A stretch of DNA of 64,000 nucleotides from Luteococcus sp038433155 (GTDB lineage Bacteria > Actinomycetota > Actinomycetes > Propionibacteriales > Propionibacteriaceae), in NCBI RefSeq assembly GCF_038433155.1, contig NZ_JBCDMW010000004.1, positions 1-64,000 on the forward strand, read 5' to 3'. The notes beneath the pieces are model-generated. The model was not told where the DNA came from. It searched no databases and worked only from the letters and a program-made list of their open reading frames with translations. Positions 42,379-51,316 of this stretch are shown here, one piece after another; position 1 is the stretch's first letter; every line of letters starts with the position of its first letter. The position numbers and the translations under genes were made by a program.

Positions 42379-45300
42379 CTAGGCGCTCACCGGGTTGCCG
42401 CCCGGTGGGGATGCCGGCTGGGCGCGGCGCTTCACGTCCCGCAGGATGGCCACGATGTCATCCACCTCCTGTGGCTGGAAGACGTGTTCCGGGCCCGTGG
42501 GTGCGGTATCCGTGAAGGGAGCCTCGAACAGCCGACGCGGCTCCACCAGGCCATTGCTGGTCAATTCGTCGACGATCAGCTGGACGAAGCGCACCTGATT
42601 GACCGAGTACCGCGTTCCGTCCAGGAAGCGGCTGAAGGCCTCGGTGGCGGCACCGCGGTCCAGGCCCACCAAGGATCGGACGAACAAGCCGAGCCCGCCA
42701 GCGGCTTGACCAGCCGTGTCGACGACGTCGTGGGTTCCACCGGCGTCCAACAACATCTCCTCGAGCGCAGCCAGGTCATCCGTGGTGAGCGGCTTGTTGC
42801 GCAGCAGCCGCTGCATGGAGATGTGGCTCTCATGGGTCCGCAGGTAGGAGCGTGCCTTGGCGCGGAATCGCTCCAGGTCGGTGCCCGGGGTGATCCCAGG
42901 CAGGTCCACCTCCACCGCGATGCCCAGGGTGTCCTCGAAGTCGGTGAAGACTCGGGTTCGGGGAGTGTTCTCAATCAGGTGCATCAGCCCGCGCAACCGG
43001 GTGCGGGCCAGCTCCAGCATCGACGGGGTGACGTCGGCCCACCAGTCGTCGGAGGCCACCGCCTCGATCAGCACCTGCTGCTCGGCCACCATCGGGATGT
43101 TCGTCTTGCCCAGCAGCATGGTGCACATCTCCTGCACCTGACCGCGGATGCGCTCCGCCAGCACGGCATCGCCCTCCAACTGGGCCACCTGACGCCGCAG
43201 GATCAACAGGTCGAAGCGCTTGGCCTTCTCCGCTGCCTTCTCCACCTCCGCGGTGGTGGGAAGACCAGCCAGGATGATCGCTTCCCGGATGCCATCAGGC
43301 GTGAGGTTCTCCCAGCGGCTGCGTTCGTTGAACTTCTCCACGGTCTCCCAGTGGGGCCGCACCAGGACATTGTCGAAGGTCATCCCGGCCACGAACTCAT
43401 GCAGCGTGGCGGCGGTGGCTTTCCGTAGGTCCTCCTCCGCAGCCTGGCTGGCCAATGCGCGGATCAGCTCCATCCGTGCCTCGAAGATCCGCTGCGTCAG
43501 GGACTTCTGGGTGGAGCCCTCGCTGCCGGGGAAATCCTGTCCGAAGAACTCCAGGTTTCCGCAGTAGTCGAAGACGTAGAAATCGCGTTTGTCCTTGCCG
43601 GGGCCGAAGAGGTCGGGGCAGAGCCGGGTGCCGCGGCCGATCATCTGCCAGAACTTGGACTTGGAGCGGACCATCTTGAAGAAGACCAGATTGGCCACTT
43701 CGGGAACATCGATCCCGGTGTCCAGCATGTCCACGCTGATTGCGATCTGCGGGTTCTTGGCGGCGTCGCTGAAGTCGTCAATCAGGCTCTGGGCATAGGG
43801 GTTCGCGTGGGTGATCACCCGGGCGAACTGGCCGGCGTGCTGGGGCCAGCCCAGGTCAAAGCGTTGCTGGATGAAGTCGGCGTGCTGCTGGTTCTTGGCG
43901 AAGATGATGGTCTTGGCCAGCCGGTCATTGCCGGCGACGCGGTAGCCGTCGGCCATCAGCTGCCCGAGCACCTTGTCCACCGTGTCCTCGTTGAACAGGA
44001 AACGGTTGAGTTCCTCGGCTCCCACCTCGTCGGGAGCGCCGTCCTCTCCCCAGTCCAGGGAATCCCACTGCTCCTTCTCGGCCTCGGTGAGTTCGTTGTA
44101 CTTGATTCCGAGGCGGGTGAACTTGGTGCCGACAGCGATCCCCTTGGGCGGAACCAGATAGCCGTCCCGGACAGCCTCGTCCAGGCTGTAGGCGTCGGTG
44201 GGCACCCCGTCCTCCAGGTGGAAGAGCCGATAGGTGTTGTGATCCACCTCGTCCTTGGGGGTGGCCGTGAGCCCCACCAGCAACGAATCGAAGTAGCGGA
44301 AGATGGCGCCGTACTTGTCGTAGACGCTGCGGTGGGCCTCGTCGATCACCACCAGGTCAAAGTGTCCCGGGCCAAAGCGCCGCTCGTCGGCGTCGTCGGT
44401 CTGGTTGATCAGGTTGAGGATGGTCGGATAGGTGGAGCAGTACACCCGGCCCTCGGCGGCGCGCTCCTTGACCAGGTCGACGGTGGTGACATTGGGTAGG
44501 TGGGCGCGGAAGGCCCGGGCCGCCTGACCGACCAGCGCGGTGCGATCGGCCAGGAAGAGCACCCGCTTCACCCAGCCGGCATCCATCAGCTGCTTGACAA
44601 GCGCAATCACGGTGCGGGTCTTGCCGGAACCGGTGGCCATCACCAACAAGGCCTCGCGGTGACGCTGGTCAAAGCTCTGGCCGATCGCCTTGATCGCCCG
44701 GCTCTGGTAGTAGCGGCCCGCAATCTCTGGGTCGACGGGTTCCAGAGCCAGCTGTTTGCGGCCAGCGCGGCGCTGGATGGTGAGTTCCAGCTGGTCCTTG
44801 GTCAGGAAGCCCTGGATCTCCCGCGGCGGGTAACCGGCCGCGTCATCCCAGAGCCAGGTGCGGATGCCGTTGGTGTAGAAGATCACCGGCCGACGCCCGA
44901 AGCGTTGTGCCATGCAGTCGGCGTAGAGGGTAGCCTGCTGCTGGCCCTTCAGTTCGCTGGCCTGGGTGCGCTTGGCTTCCACCACGGCCAGGGGGAGGCC
45001 GTCGTCGCCCCAGAGTACGTAGTCGACATAGCCGACGCCGCTGTTGTTGGGCATCCCGTGGACCTCGAATTCGCGGTCCCTGGCCTGGTCAAGAGGCCAC
45101 CCGGCTTCGCGCAGTTGCAGGTCAATGAACCGAGCGCGGGTGATGGCCTCGGTGTAGTCATGAGTGTCGGCGACGGCGTGTTGCGTCTTGGCTGCTGCCA
45201 GCTGTTGACGCGTGGCCTCCAGCTCGGCCTCCAGGGAAGCGAGGGCGGAGGCATTGCCCTCCAGCTGTTGGGCAGCCTGCTGATCCTTCAGCTTGAATTG

Positions 45301-45780
45301 ACGGACCAGCTGCGCAACCTGGGTGCGCGGAACGGAGGCCTTGCGCCTGGCCACCTCGGGGTCGAAGCGTTGGCCTACTGGAACCTGGTTGGGTGTGGTG
45401 GTGTAGTTCAGCCCGAACCACACCAGCACGTGGAAGAGCTCCTCCAGGCAGGCCTGACCGTCGGCTGGGCGGAGCGTGCGAGTGCCGGGGTGGGCGGCGT
45501 CGTTGCCGTAGCGCCGGATCAGGTTGAGCTTGTCGGTGATGGGTGTGGGCACGATGGTGCGGAAGGGCCCGGCATTCATCTGGGCGGAGAGTTCAGGGCG
45601 GTAGGCCTCCGGCAGCCGGTTCAGGGCGTAGATCTCCTGCACCAGCAGCTCGACGGTGCGCCGGGCGTAGACACAGGTGATCAGGGGATCGGTGGCCATC
45701 GCCTCCTCGGCGCGGGCAGCATTGCCCGCGATGTCGGGCCAATCGCCCCGCAGGAAGTCGAAGTTGCCCACCGTGGCCAT
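42379..45780 (-). CDS. hsdR: type I restriction enzyme R subunit (EcoEI-like)
   Basis: ATP-dependent translocase/endonuclease subunit. The 1133-residue protein begins NFDFLRGDWPDIAGNAARAE with a DUF4145-like domain and a coiled coil, then the nuclease core GYVDYVLWG...LAVVEAKRT (PD-ExK type). The SF2 helicase follows: Walker A MATGSGKT, DEAH box VIDEAHRSVYDKYG, motif III GLTATP, motif VI QMIGRGTRL. An EcoEI_R C-terminal domain ends the protein. ATG 45780 fits family starts; a frame to 45855 runs through the direct repeat. Separated from hsdM-hsdS-mrr by about 9.6 kb of plus-strand genes. Confidence 0.92.
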   Translation of the reverse strand: MATVGNFDFLRGDWPDIAGNAARAEEAMATDPLITCVYARRTVELLVQEIYALNRLPEAYRPELSAQMNAGPFRTIVPTPITDKLNLIRRYGNDAAHPGTRTLRPADGQACLEELFHVLVWFGLNYTTTPNQVPVGQRFDPEVARRKASVPRTQVAQLVRQFKLKDQQAAQQLEGNASALASLEAELEATRQQLAAAKTQHAVADTHDYTEAITRARFIDLQLREAGWPLDQARDREFEVHGMPNNSGVGYVDYVLWGDDGLPLAVVEAKRTQASELKGQQQATLYADCMAQRFGRRPVIFYTNGIRTWLWDDAAGYPPREIQGFLTKDQLELTIQRRAGRKQLALEPVDPEIAGRYYQSRAIKAIGQSFDQRHREALLVMATGSGKTRTVIALVKQLMDAGWVKRVLFLADRTALVGQAARAFRAHLPNVTTVDLVKERAAEGRVYCSTYPTILNLINQTDDADERRFGPGHFDLVVIDEAHRSVYDKYGAIFRYFDSLLVGLTATPKDEVDHNTYRLFHLEDGVPTDAYSLDEAVRDGYLVPPKGIAVGTKFTRLGIKYNELTEAEKEQWDSLDWGEDGAPDEVGAEELNRFLFNEDTVDKVLGQLMADGYRVAGNDRLAKTIIFAKNQQHADFIQQRFDLGWPQHAGQFARVITHANPYAQSLIDDFSDAAKNPQIAISVDMLDTGIDVPEVANLVFFKMVRSKSKFWQMIGRGTRLCPDLFGPGKDKRDFYVFDYCGNLEFFGQDFPGSEGSTQKSLTQRIFEARMELIRALASQAAEEDLRKATAATLHEFVAGMTFDNVLVRPHWETVEKFNERSRWENLTPDGIREAIILAGLPTTAEVEKAAEKAKRFDLLILRRQVAQLEGDAVLAERIRGQVQEMCTMLLGKTNIPMVAEQQVLIEAVASDDWWADVTPSMLELARTRLRGLMHLIENTPRTRVFTDFEDTLGIAVEVDLPGITPGTDLERFRAKARSYLRTHESHISMQRLLRNKPLTTDDLAALEEMLLDAGGTHDVVDTAGQAAGGLGLFVRSLVGLDRGAATEAFSRFLDGTRYSVNQVRFVQLIVDELTSNGLVEPRRLFEAPFTDTAPTGPEHVFQPQEVDDIVAILRDVKRRAQPASPPGGNPVSA

Positions 45781-45788
45781 CCTCTTGG

Positions 45789-45823
45789 TCGGATGATCGA
45801 CAGCGTAGCGGGAGTGGTGACAG
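45789..45823. repeat. 35 bp direct repeat, copy A (upstream of hsdR)
   Basis: TCGGATGATCGACAGCGTAG plus CGGGAGTGGTGACAG. It matches copy B at 47614-47648 in 33 of 35 bases, and weaker similarity continues a few bases on either side with small indels. It lies just upstream of the hsdR start. Confidence 0.9.
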
Positions 45824-45958
45824 GCGTCTGTCTGGATCTCAGTCGTGTCAGTCACCTGTCCGTCGCGTAGACAGACGGGGGTGACTGAGGCTGGACAGCC
45901 TCAACAGGCACAATGGTTTACTTGTGTCAAGCAACGTTGCCCGGGAGAGGAGGGGGCC

Positions 45959-47113
45959 ATGACTGAAGTTGCCGTCAGCGCACCGGTCCTCACCTGGGCG
46001 CAGCGTCGTAGCGGCCGCGACGATGAGGAAATCCGGCACAAGTTTGCCGAGTGGGACGAGTGGCTCGCGGAGGAGAGCAGCCCCAGCTTCGCCGAGGTGG
46101 AGAAGATCGCTGAGTTCACCCGAGTTCCCCTCGGGTACTTCTTCCTGCCCGAACCCCCCATTGAGGAGCTTCCGATTCCCGACCTCCGGGTCGGACGCGG
46201 TCAGCGAGTGGCGGCGAGTGCCGATCTATTGGACACCATCTACCTCAACCAGCGCCGTCAGGCCTGGTACGAGGACTATCTGGCGGACCAGCGGGAGCCC
46301 GAACCGCTCGAGTTTGTGGGCAGCGCGGCTCACTGGACGGTTTCCCGGGCGGCACGCGAGATCAGCGCGGCGTTGGACTACTCCGTGGCAGCGCGCCAGC
46401 GGTTCCGGACGATGGACGAAGCGCGCGCACATCTCGTCGCGTCCTTCGAGGGTCTGGGCGGGCTTGTTGTCCTGAACTCCATGGTGGCCAACAACACCCA
46501 GCGGATGCTGGATCTTGAGGAGTTCCGCGGCTTCACCCTGCATTCTCTGTATGCGCCGTTGGTCTTCGTGAATTCCCACGACACCAAGAACGGTCAGGTC
46601 TTCTCCCTGCTTCATGAGTTCGCGCATGTCTGGCGGGGCGAGTCCGGTGTGAGCCAGGGTGGAGATCCGCTACACAACCGCAGTACCGACACGGAGCGGT
46701 GGTGCGACGCGGTTGCGGCCGAAGTGGCGGTCCCGACGAAGGACCTGGAGCGCAGCTTCAGTGGCAGCGCGGATCTCACCGCAGAGCTCGACCGGTTGGC
46801 TGGTCGGTATCGGTGCTCCACTCTGGTGATCCTGCTCAAGCTCAAGGAGGCAGAGCTCATTCCGACGGGTGGCTTCGCCCAGGTCTACGCGGAGGAGCTG
46901 GACCGGCTGATCCACCTGGCTGGACAGGCGCCGCCAGGCGGTGGCGGTGACTTCTACAACAACCAGCCCTACCGGATTGGCCGCACCCTCAGCCGAGCCA
47001 TCGTCCGGGACGCTCGTCGCGGAGGCACCTCCATGACCGAGGCGTTGCGGTTGCTGGCCTTCGGCCGGATTGGGATGTTCGACAGCTATGCCCGACGGTT
47101 GGAGGAAGGCTGA
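45959..47113 (+). CDS. ImmA/IrrE family metalloprotease (COG2856)
   Basis: A 384-residue protein. The N-terminal part resembles a cut-down Xre-type domain (WAQRRSGRDDEEIRHKFAEW, SPSFAEVEKIAEFTRVPLGY, FFLPEPP). The ImmA/IrrE protease domain has the zinc motif HEFAH (219-223) and the downstream glutamate segment WCDAVAAEVAVP. Such proteins cleave repressors or antitoxin partners. ATG 45959 follows GGAGGGGG. The stop overlaps the PIN gene start (TGATG), so they are an operon resembling toxin-antitoxin pairs. Confidence 0.9.
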   Translation: MTEVAVSAPVLTWAQRRSGRDDEEIRHKFAEWDEWLAEESSPSFAEVEKIAEFTRVPLGYFFLPEPPIEELPIPDLRVGRGQRVAASADLLDTIYLNQRRQAWYEDYLADQREPEPLEFVGSAAHWTVSRAAREISAALDYSVAARQRFRTMDEARAHLVASFEGLGGLVVLNSMVANNTQRMLDLEEFRGFTLHSLYAPLVFVNSHDTKNGQVFSLLHEFAHVWRGESGVSQGGDPLHNRSTDTERWCDAVAAEVAVPTKDLERSFSGSADLTAELDRLAGRYRCSTLVILLKLKEAELIPTGGFAQVYAEELDRLIHLAGQAPPGGGGDFYNNQPYRIGRTLSRAIVRDARRGGTSMTEALRLLAFGRIGMFDSYARRLEEG

Positions 47114-47613
47114 TGTTCCTCCTGGACTCCAACGTCTTCATCCAAGCGGCCCGGCTCTACTACCACCCGGACATCGCGCCCACCTTCTGGCGTTGGCTGG
47201 CCGAGCAGCACCAGCAGGGTGCGTTGGCTTCCATTGTTGCTGTCCGCAAGGAGTTGGACGATGGGGACAAGAGGCAAGGCCCCGGGCATTTGAAGACCTG
47301 GGCGGCCAGCCTGCCGGCATCCTTCTGGTTGAAGCCGGATGCGTCCACGACGCCTTCGATGACGCAGCTTTCGGCGTGGGTGATGCACCCGGATCGCAAG
47401 TACACCCAGGCGGCCAAGGACGAGTTCCTCCGCGTGGCCGACTACTACTTGGTTGCCCAGGCCCAGAGCGGGCAGCATCACGTGGTGACCTTCGAGCTTC
47501 CCTCACCCGACTCCAAGAAGCGGGTCCTCATCCCCGATGCCTGCAATGCACTGGGGGTCCCCTTTGCAGAGCCGTTCTCCGTCTATCGAGACCTGGGGCT
47601 GCGCTTCCTCTGA
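47113..47613 (+). CDS. DUF4411 family PIN-like protein
   Basis: A 166-residue protein with a PIN nuclease-like arrangement: LLDSNVFI with Asp5, VRKELDDG with Glu47, ADYYLVAQA with Asp110, and IPDACNALGV with Asp142. These four acidic residues match the metal-binding set of PIN RNases. DUF4411 proteins commonly follow ImmA/IrrE-type genes, as here by one-base overlap. Likely an RNase toxin or effector. The 35 bp direct repeat B starts at its stop codon. Confidence 0.85.
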   Translation: MFLLDSNVFIQAARLYYHPDIAPTFWRWLAEQHQQGALASIVAVRKELDDGDKRQGPGHLKTWAASLPASFWLKPDASTTPSMTQLSAWVMHPDRKYTQAAKDEFLRVADYYLVAQAQSGQHHVVTFELPSPDSKKRVLIPDACNALGVPFAEPFSVYRDLGLRFL

Positions 47614-47648
47614 TCGGATGGTCGACAGCGTAGCGGCAGTGGTGACAG
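47614..47648. repeat. 35 bp direct repeat, copy B (after the PIN gene)
   Basis: TCGGATGGTCGACAGCGTAG plus CGGCAGTGGTGACAG, 33/35 identical to copy A. It begins immediately after the PIN stop and lies before the sugar operon promoter, so the ImmA-PIN pair is flanked by direct repeats 1.8 kb apart. Confidence 0.9.
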
Positions 47649-47730
47649 ATGCGTCGGAGCCCGTCGAATCCAAACGCCTGACGCCATAGGTACCCACGAG
47701 GAAGAAAGAAGAACAGATATGCCCTTGATG

Positions 47731-47744
47731 GGCAACCGATTGCA
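47731..47744. promoter_or_regulatory. LacI-family operator of the sugar operon
   Basis: GGCAACCGATTGCA fits the LacI-family consensus TGNAANCGNTTNCA at all fixed positions but the first. It lies 58 bp before the symporter start, in the 189 bp gap after the PIN gene, and is the natural target of the LacI regulator that ends the operon. Confidence 0.7.
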
Positions 47745-47802
47745 TGCCAGTGTGCCACGAACGGAGCGCAACGGGGCGCCCCTTGGCTGAGGAGTTTTGA
47801 TC

Positions 47803-49314
47803 ATGCAGACACTCGACTGGGTCGTGGTGGGCGGGTACTTCTTGCTGATGCTGTGGATCGGTTGGTGGTCCAAGAGCCGCGTCAAGAACGCATCGGACTT
47901 CTTTGTTGCCGACGGGAAGATCCCTTGGTGGCTCGTGGGTATCTCACACCACATGTCCGGCTACTCGGCCGCGGTCTTTGTTGGCTACGCCGCGCTTGCG
48001 TACACCGTGGGATTCGCGGTCTACGTGTGGTGGGCCCTGTCCATCACGGTTGCCTGCATCGTGGGTGGATGGCTCTTCGCTCCCCGCTGGCCCCGGTTGC
48101 GCCAGCGGCTGGGCATCATCTCGCCTTTGGAGTACTTGGCCGTGCGCTTCAATGTCGCCACCGAGCAGCTCTTGGCTTGGAGTGGAGCCCTGCTGAAAGT
48201 CTTTGACGTGGCGGCGAAGTGGACCGCCTCGGCCATCCTGCTCAACGTTTTCGCTGGCATCCCTACCGCCTGGGGGGTTCTTCTGGTTGGCGGTGTCACC
48301 ATGGTCTACTCCACGATCGGAGGTATTTGGGCCGACGTGTTGACTGACTTTGGGCAGTTCGTCATCCAGCTGGTGGCCGCAATAGCGCTCGCCGTGGCGG
48401 TCATGATCAAACTGGACGGACTGGTGACCCCCTTCACCATCTGGGAGAAGTTGCCGTCTGGTCATGCCAATCCCTTCGGCGGAAACCTGACACTGGCCTT
48501 CTTCCTCGCCTACGTCGTGATCTCGACGCTTTCTTACAACGGCGGTACGTGGAACCTGGCAATGCGCATGATCTCGGCGGAGAACGGCTCCCAGGCGCGG
48601 CGGTCCATCATGCTGTCTGCCGCGTTGTACGTCGCTTGGCCGCTGGTGCTCTTCTTCCCGATGTGGGCTGCGCCGATCCTGCTGCCTGATCTTGCCAAGC
48701 CTGACCAGAGCTATGCGCTGTTGACGACGACTCTGCTGCCTCAAGGTCTTGTGGGCTTGGTGCTCGCGGGCATGTTCAGCCACACCATGGCGATGACCTC
48801 ATCGGACTCCAATGCGATCGCCTCTGTGGTCGTGCGCGACATCATCCCCCAGTTCCGAAAGGACAGGTCTTTCCTGCCGGAGAAGACGGAGCTCTTCTTC
48901 AGCCGACTCATAACCTTCTTGTTCATCACTGGGTCGATGGTGATTGCCCTCACCGCGGACCAGTTCGGCGGCGTCCTGGGTCTGCTGATCCTGTGGTTCG
49001 GTGCGCTGGTCGGTCCCATTGCCGTGCCGATGCTCCTCGGTCTCCTGCCTGCCTTCCGCCGCTCCGGGTCTTCCGCGGCGCTGCTGTCGACCGCGGCGGG
49101 CCTGATGATGTTCGCCGCAAACCGCTGGCTGTGGACGTCCTGGCTCGCCACTCTGGGCGCCAATGCCCAGGCCTGGACCGTGGCCACGCCGGTGCTGCTG
49201 TCCATCCTCGTCTTCGTCGCGGTCGGCTACATCAAGCCGGAGAACACTCCGCGCAGTGATGCGCTAGTGGACTCCCTCTCGAGCGAGGCTGGCACTTTGG
49301 AGCGCACCGCATGA
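47803..49314 (+). CDS. sodium:solute symporter (SSS family)
   Basis: A 503-residue membrane transporter with about 13 helices. It begins DWVVVGGYFLLMLWIGWW, then SDFFVADGKIPWWLVGISHH (SSS pattern) and YSTIGGIWADVLTDFGQFVI, the SSS core helix motif. Family members import sugars, amino acids or sialic acid with Na+. ATG 47803 follows GAGGAG. It opens a seven-gene unit whose genes overlap or nearly overlap; an amino sugar or acylated sugar is the probable cargo. Confidence 0.9.
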   Translation: MQTLDWVVVGGYFLLMLWIGWWSKSRVKNASDFFVADGKIPWWLVGISHHMSGYSAAVFVGYAALAYTVGFAVYVWWALSITVACIVGGWLFAPRWPRLRQRLGIISPLEYLAVRFNVATEQLLAWSGALLKVFDVAAKWTASAILLNVFAGIPTAWGVLLVGGVTMVYSTIGGIWADVLTDFGQFVIQLVAAIALAVAVMIKLDGLVTPFTIWEKLPSGHANPFGGNLTLAFFLAYVVISTLSYNGGTWNLAMRMISAENGSQARRSIMLSAALYVAWPLVLFFPMWAAPILLPDLAKPDQSYALLTTTLLPQGLVGLVLAGMFSHTMAMTSSDSNAIASVVVRDIIPQFRKDRSFLPEKTELFFSRLITFLFITGSMVIALTADQFGGVLGLLILWFGALVGPIAVPMLLGLLPAFRRSGSSAALLSTAAGLMMFAANRWLWTSWLATLGANAQAWTVATPVLLSILVFVAVGYIKPENTPRSDALVDSLSSEAGTLERTA

Positions 49315-50564
49315 TTCGCAGCTGGGCCGGCCACCTGTGCCGGGACATCTTGCCATGGTGGGAAATCAACGCGGTCGACGACGTCGGCGGGGGAGTGCTG
49401 ACCGGATTCGACAACAGGGGTCAACTCCACACCACTGACCGGTTCACCTGGTCAGAGGGGCGCTGGGCGTGGGTCTGTGCCGAACTTGCTGACGACGCGA
49501 GCTCCGGTCGGCTGCCACTCGACGCGGACCTGTGGCGCCAGCGGTGCCTGCAGACCTGTGAACGCATCGTGCGGCTCAGTTTGCGTGCTGACGGGAGGAC
49601 CCATTTCCGGCTCACCGAGGCCGGTGAACCCGTCTCAGATGCTTCGGGCGAAACCGCTACAAGCGTCTTTGCTGACCTGTTCGCCGTCTTGGGTCTGGCA
49701 GCGGGGATCCGCACTCTTGCGCCGGAAGACCCCAGACAGAGCGAATGGCAGCAAGCGTGCGGCAAGGTCCTCGCCACTGCGTACGCTGCAGTCAGGAACC
49801 GCACTGCGCTGAGTGAGCCCTACCCGGTGCCGGAGGGGTTCAGTGATCTCGCCGGGCCAATGAACCTGTTGCACACCGCCGCAGAAATGCTTCGCATACC
49901 GTTGGGCGAGTCGGTAGCCATGCAAGCGCGTGCTGTGCGCGACTGGGCAGCAGCGCGAATTCATGACACGCACCTGACTTCTGATGGCTGGCGGGAGTTC
50001 GCGCCGCGAGCCGCTTGCGACGAGGACACGCTGCTGGCTCGGCACCGCACCCCGGGCCACCTGCTGGAGTTGCTCTGGATGGCTAAGCACGCTCAGCAAT
50101 CTGACCCCACCCTCGTGGTGATTCCGGAGGATCGGATGGTCCCTCTAGCGGAACAGGCAATTCGGATGTCCTGGGACCAGCGGCACGGAGGCCTCCTGCG
50201 CTACACCGACGAGCGCCAGGGAACCGCGCCACAGGGGCGCGCCATGAACTCCCGGTACGAGGAACTGGTGCGCCAGACGTGGGACACCAAGTTGTGGTGG
50301 GTGCACTCCGAGGCCATCTACGCCCTCAACCTGCTTGCACCCCAAGACCCTGGCGGAGGCTTGGCGCCCTGGGCGAGCATGGTGTCCGACTGGACGATGG
50401 ACACCTTTCCCAACGGAGCTGGGCAGGAATGGACCCAGATCCGTACCCGCGACGGGCGCCCCTTCGACGAAGTCGTGGCGCTGCCGGTCAAGGATCCCTT
50501 TCACATCATCCGAGCACTAGTCCTCACCAACCGGCTCTCAGAACCCACGGAGGAAAGCACATGA
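49311..50564 (+). CDS. N-acylglucosamine 2-epimerase (AGE) family protein
   Basis: A 417-residue (alpha/alpha)6-barrel epimerase/isomerase. Features are the N-terminal WWEINAVDDVGGGVLTGFDNRG, then RFTWSEGRWAWVCAEL, EDTLLARHRTPGHLLELLWM (with His) and KLWWVHSEAIYALNLL, which carry the histidines used for proton transfer in the family. It would interconvert the C2 epimers of an N-acylated hexosamine or a related sugar. Its start overlaps the symporter stop (ATGA) and its stop overlaps the NagB-like start. Confidence 0.88.
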   Translation: MIRSWAGHLCRDILPWWEINAVDDVGGGVLTGFDNRGQLHTTDRFTWSEGRWAWVCAELADDASSGRLPLDADLWRQRCLQTCERIVRLSLRADGRTHFRLTEAGEPVSDASGETATSVFADLFAVLGLAAGIRTLAPEDPRQSEWQQACGKVLATAYAAVRNRTALSEPYPVPEGFSDLAGPMNLLHTAAEMLRIPLGESVAMQARAVRDWAAARIHDTHLTSDGWREFAPRAACDEDTLLARHRTPGHLLELLWMAKHAQQSDPTLVVIPEDRMVPLAEQAIRMSWDQRHGGLLRYTDERQGTAPQGRAMNSRYEELVRQTWDTKLWWVHSEAIYALNLLAPQDPGGGLAPWASMVSDWTMDTFPNGAGQEWTQIRTRDGRPFDEVVALPVKDPFHIIRALVLTNRLSEPTEEST

Positions 50565-51316
50565 GCCTGCATGACCTGGTCTTGACCATCCACGACGACG
50601 CAGAGCAACTCGGAGCCGTTACTGCGGCACATGCCGCTATGGCGATCCGGGATGCCATAGACAAGAAGGGGGAGGCGAGGGTCATGCTCGCCGCTGCCCC
50701 AAGTCAGGAGCCGACGTTGCGCCATTTGGCCCGGGAGTCCTTCGATCGCGACAAGCTTGTCTTGTTCCACATGGATGACTACTTGGGACTGGCCGCCGAC
50801 GCTCCCCAGGGGTTCGGCAACTGGTTGGAGACGAACTTCCTCGACCGGCTCGGCAGCGGGCCGGTCTTCCACCGGATCAACCCTGCGCTGCCCCCCGAGG
50901 AGGCAGAGGCGGACTATGCCGCAGTCATGGGGGTCGAGCCCTTCGACCTCACCTTGTGTGGGCTCGGGGTGAACGCGCACCTCGCCTTCAATGACCCGCC
51001 CGCTGACTTCCATGACAGCAAGTCGGTGCGGGTTGTCCAGCTGGAACGGCGTTCCCGACAACAGCAGGTGGATGAAGGTCACTTCCCGAACCTTGAGGCC
51101 GTTCCTGAGCGGGCCCTGACCGTCACCATCCCCAGGCTGCTCAACGCTGAGGCGGTGGTCTGCAGTGTGCTCGGAAGGGCGAAACGTGAAGCCGTCGAAA
51201 AGACCTTGGCAAGCCCGCCCGACCCCCAGGTGCCGGGAACAGCACTCAAGACCCACCCCCGCGTGGAACTTCACATCGACCGAGAGGCGGCCACCGATGC
51301 CAAGCTTGGGAGCTGA
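50561..51316 (+). CDS. NagB-like glucosamine-6-phosphate deaminase/isomerase family
   Basis: A 251-residue protein of the NagB/6-phosphogluconolactonase fold. It has FHMDDYLGL (69-77; MDEY in NagB) and LCGLGVNAHLAFNDP (132-146; GIGPDGHIAFNEP in NagB). The catalytic Asp of DGHIAF is Asn138 here, His140 is kept and the Glu is Asp145. It therefore may have altered or no deaminase activity. GGAGGAAAG precedes ATG 50561. Overlaps the SIS gene by 20 bp. Confidence 0.85.
   Translation: MSLHDLVLTIHDDAEQLGAVTAAHAAMAIRDAIDKKGEARVMLAAAPSQEPTLRHLARESFDRDKLVLFHMDDYLGLAADAPQGFGNWLETNFLDRLGSGPVFHRINPALPPEEAEADYAAVMGVEPFDLTLCGLGVNAHLAFNDPPADFHDSKSVRVVQLERRSRQQQVDEGHFPNLEAVPERALTVTIPRLLNAEAVVCSVLGRAKREAVEKTLASPPDPQVPGTALKTHPRVELHIDREAATDAKLGS

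Noticed and set aside
45781..45855. 25-residue N-terminal extension of HsdR
   Set aside because: It is encoded by the direct repeat whose other copy is non-coding; family proteins start at the NFDFLRGDWP segment. Not fully excluded, as the ribosome site at 45780 is poor.
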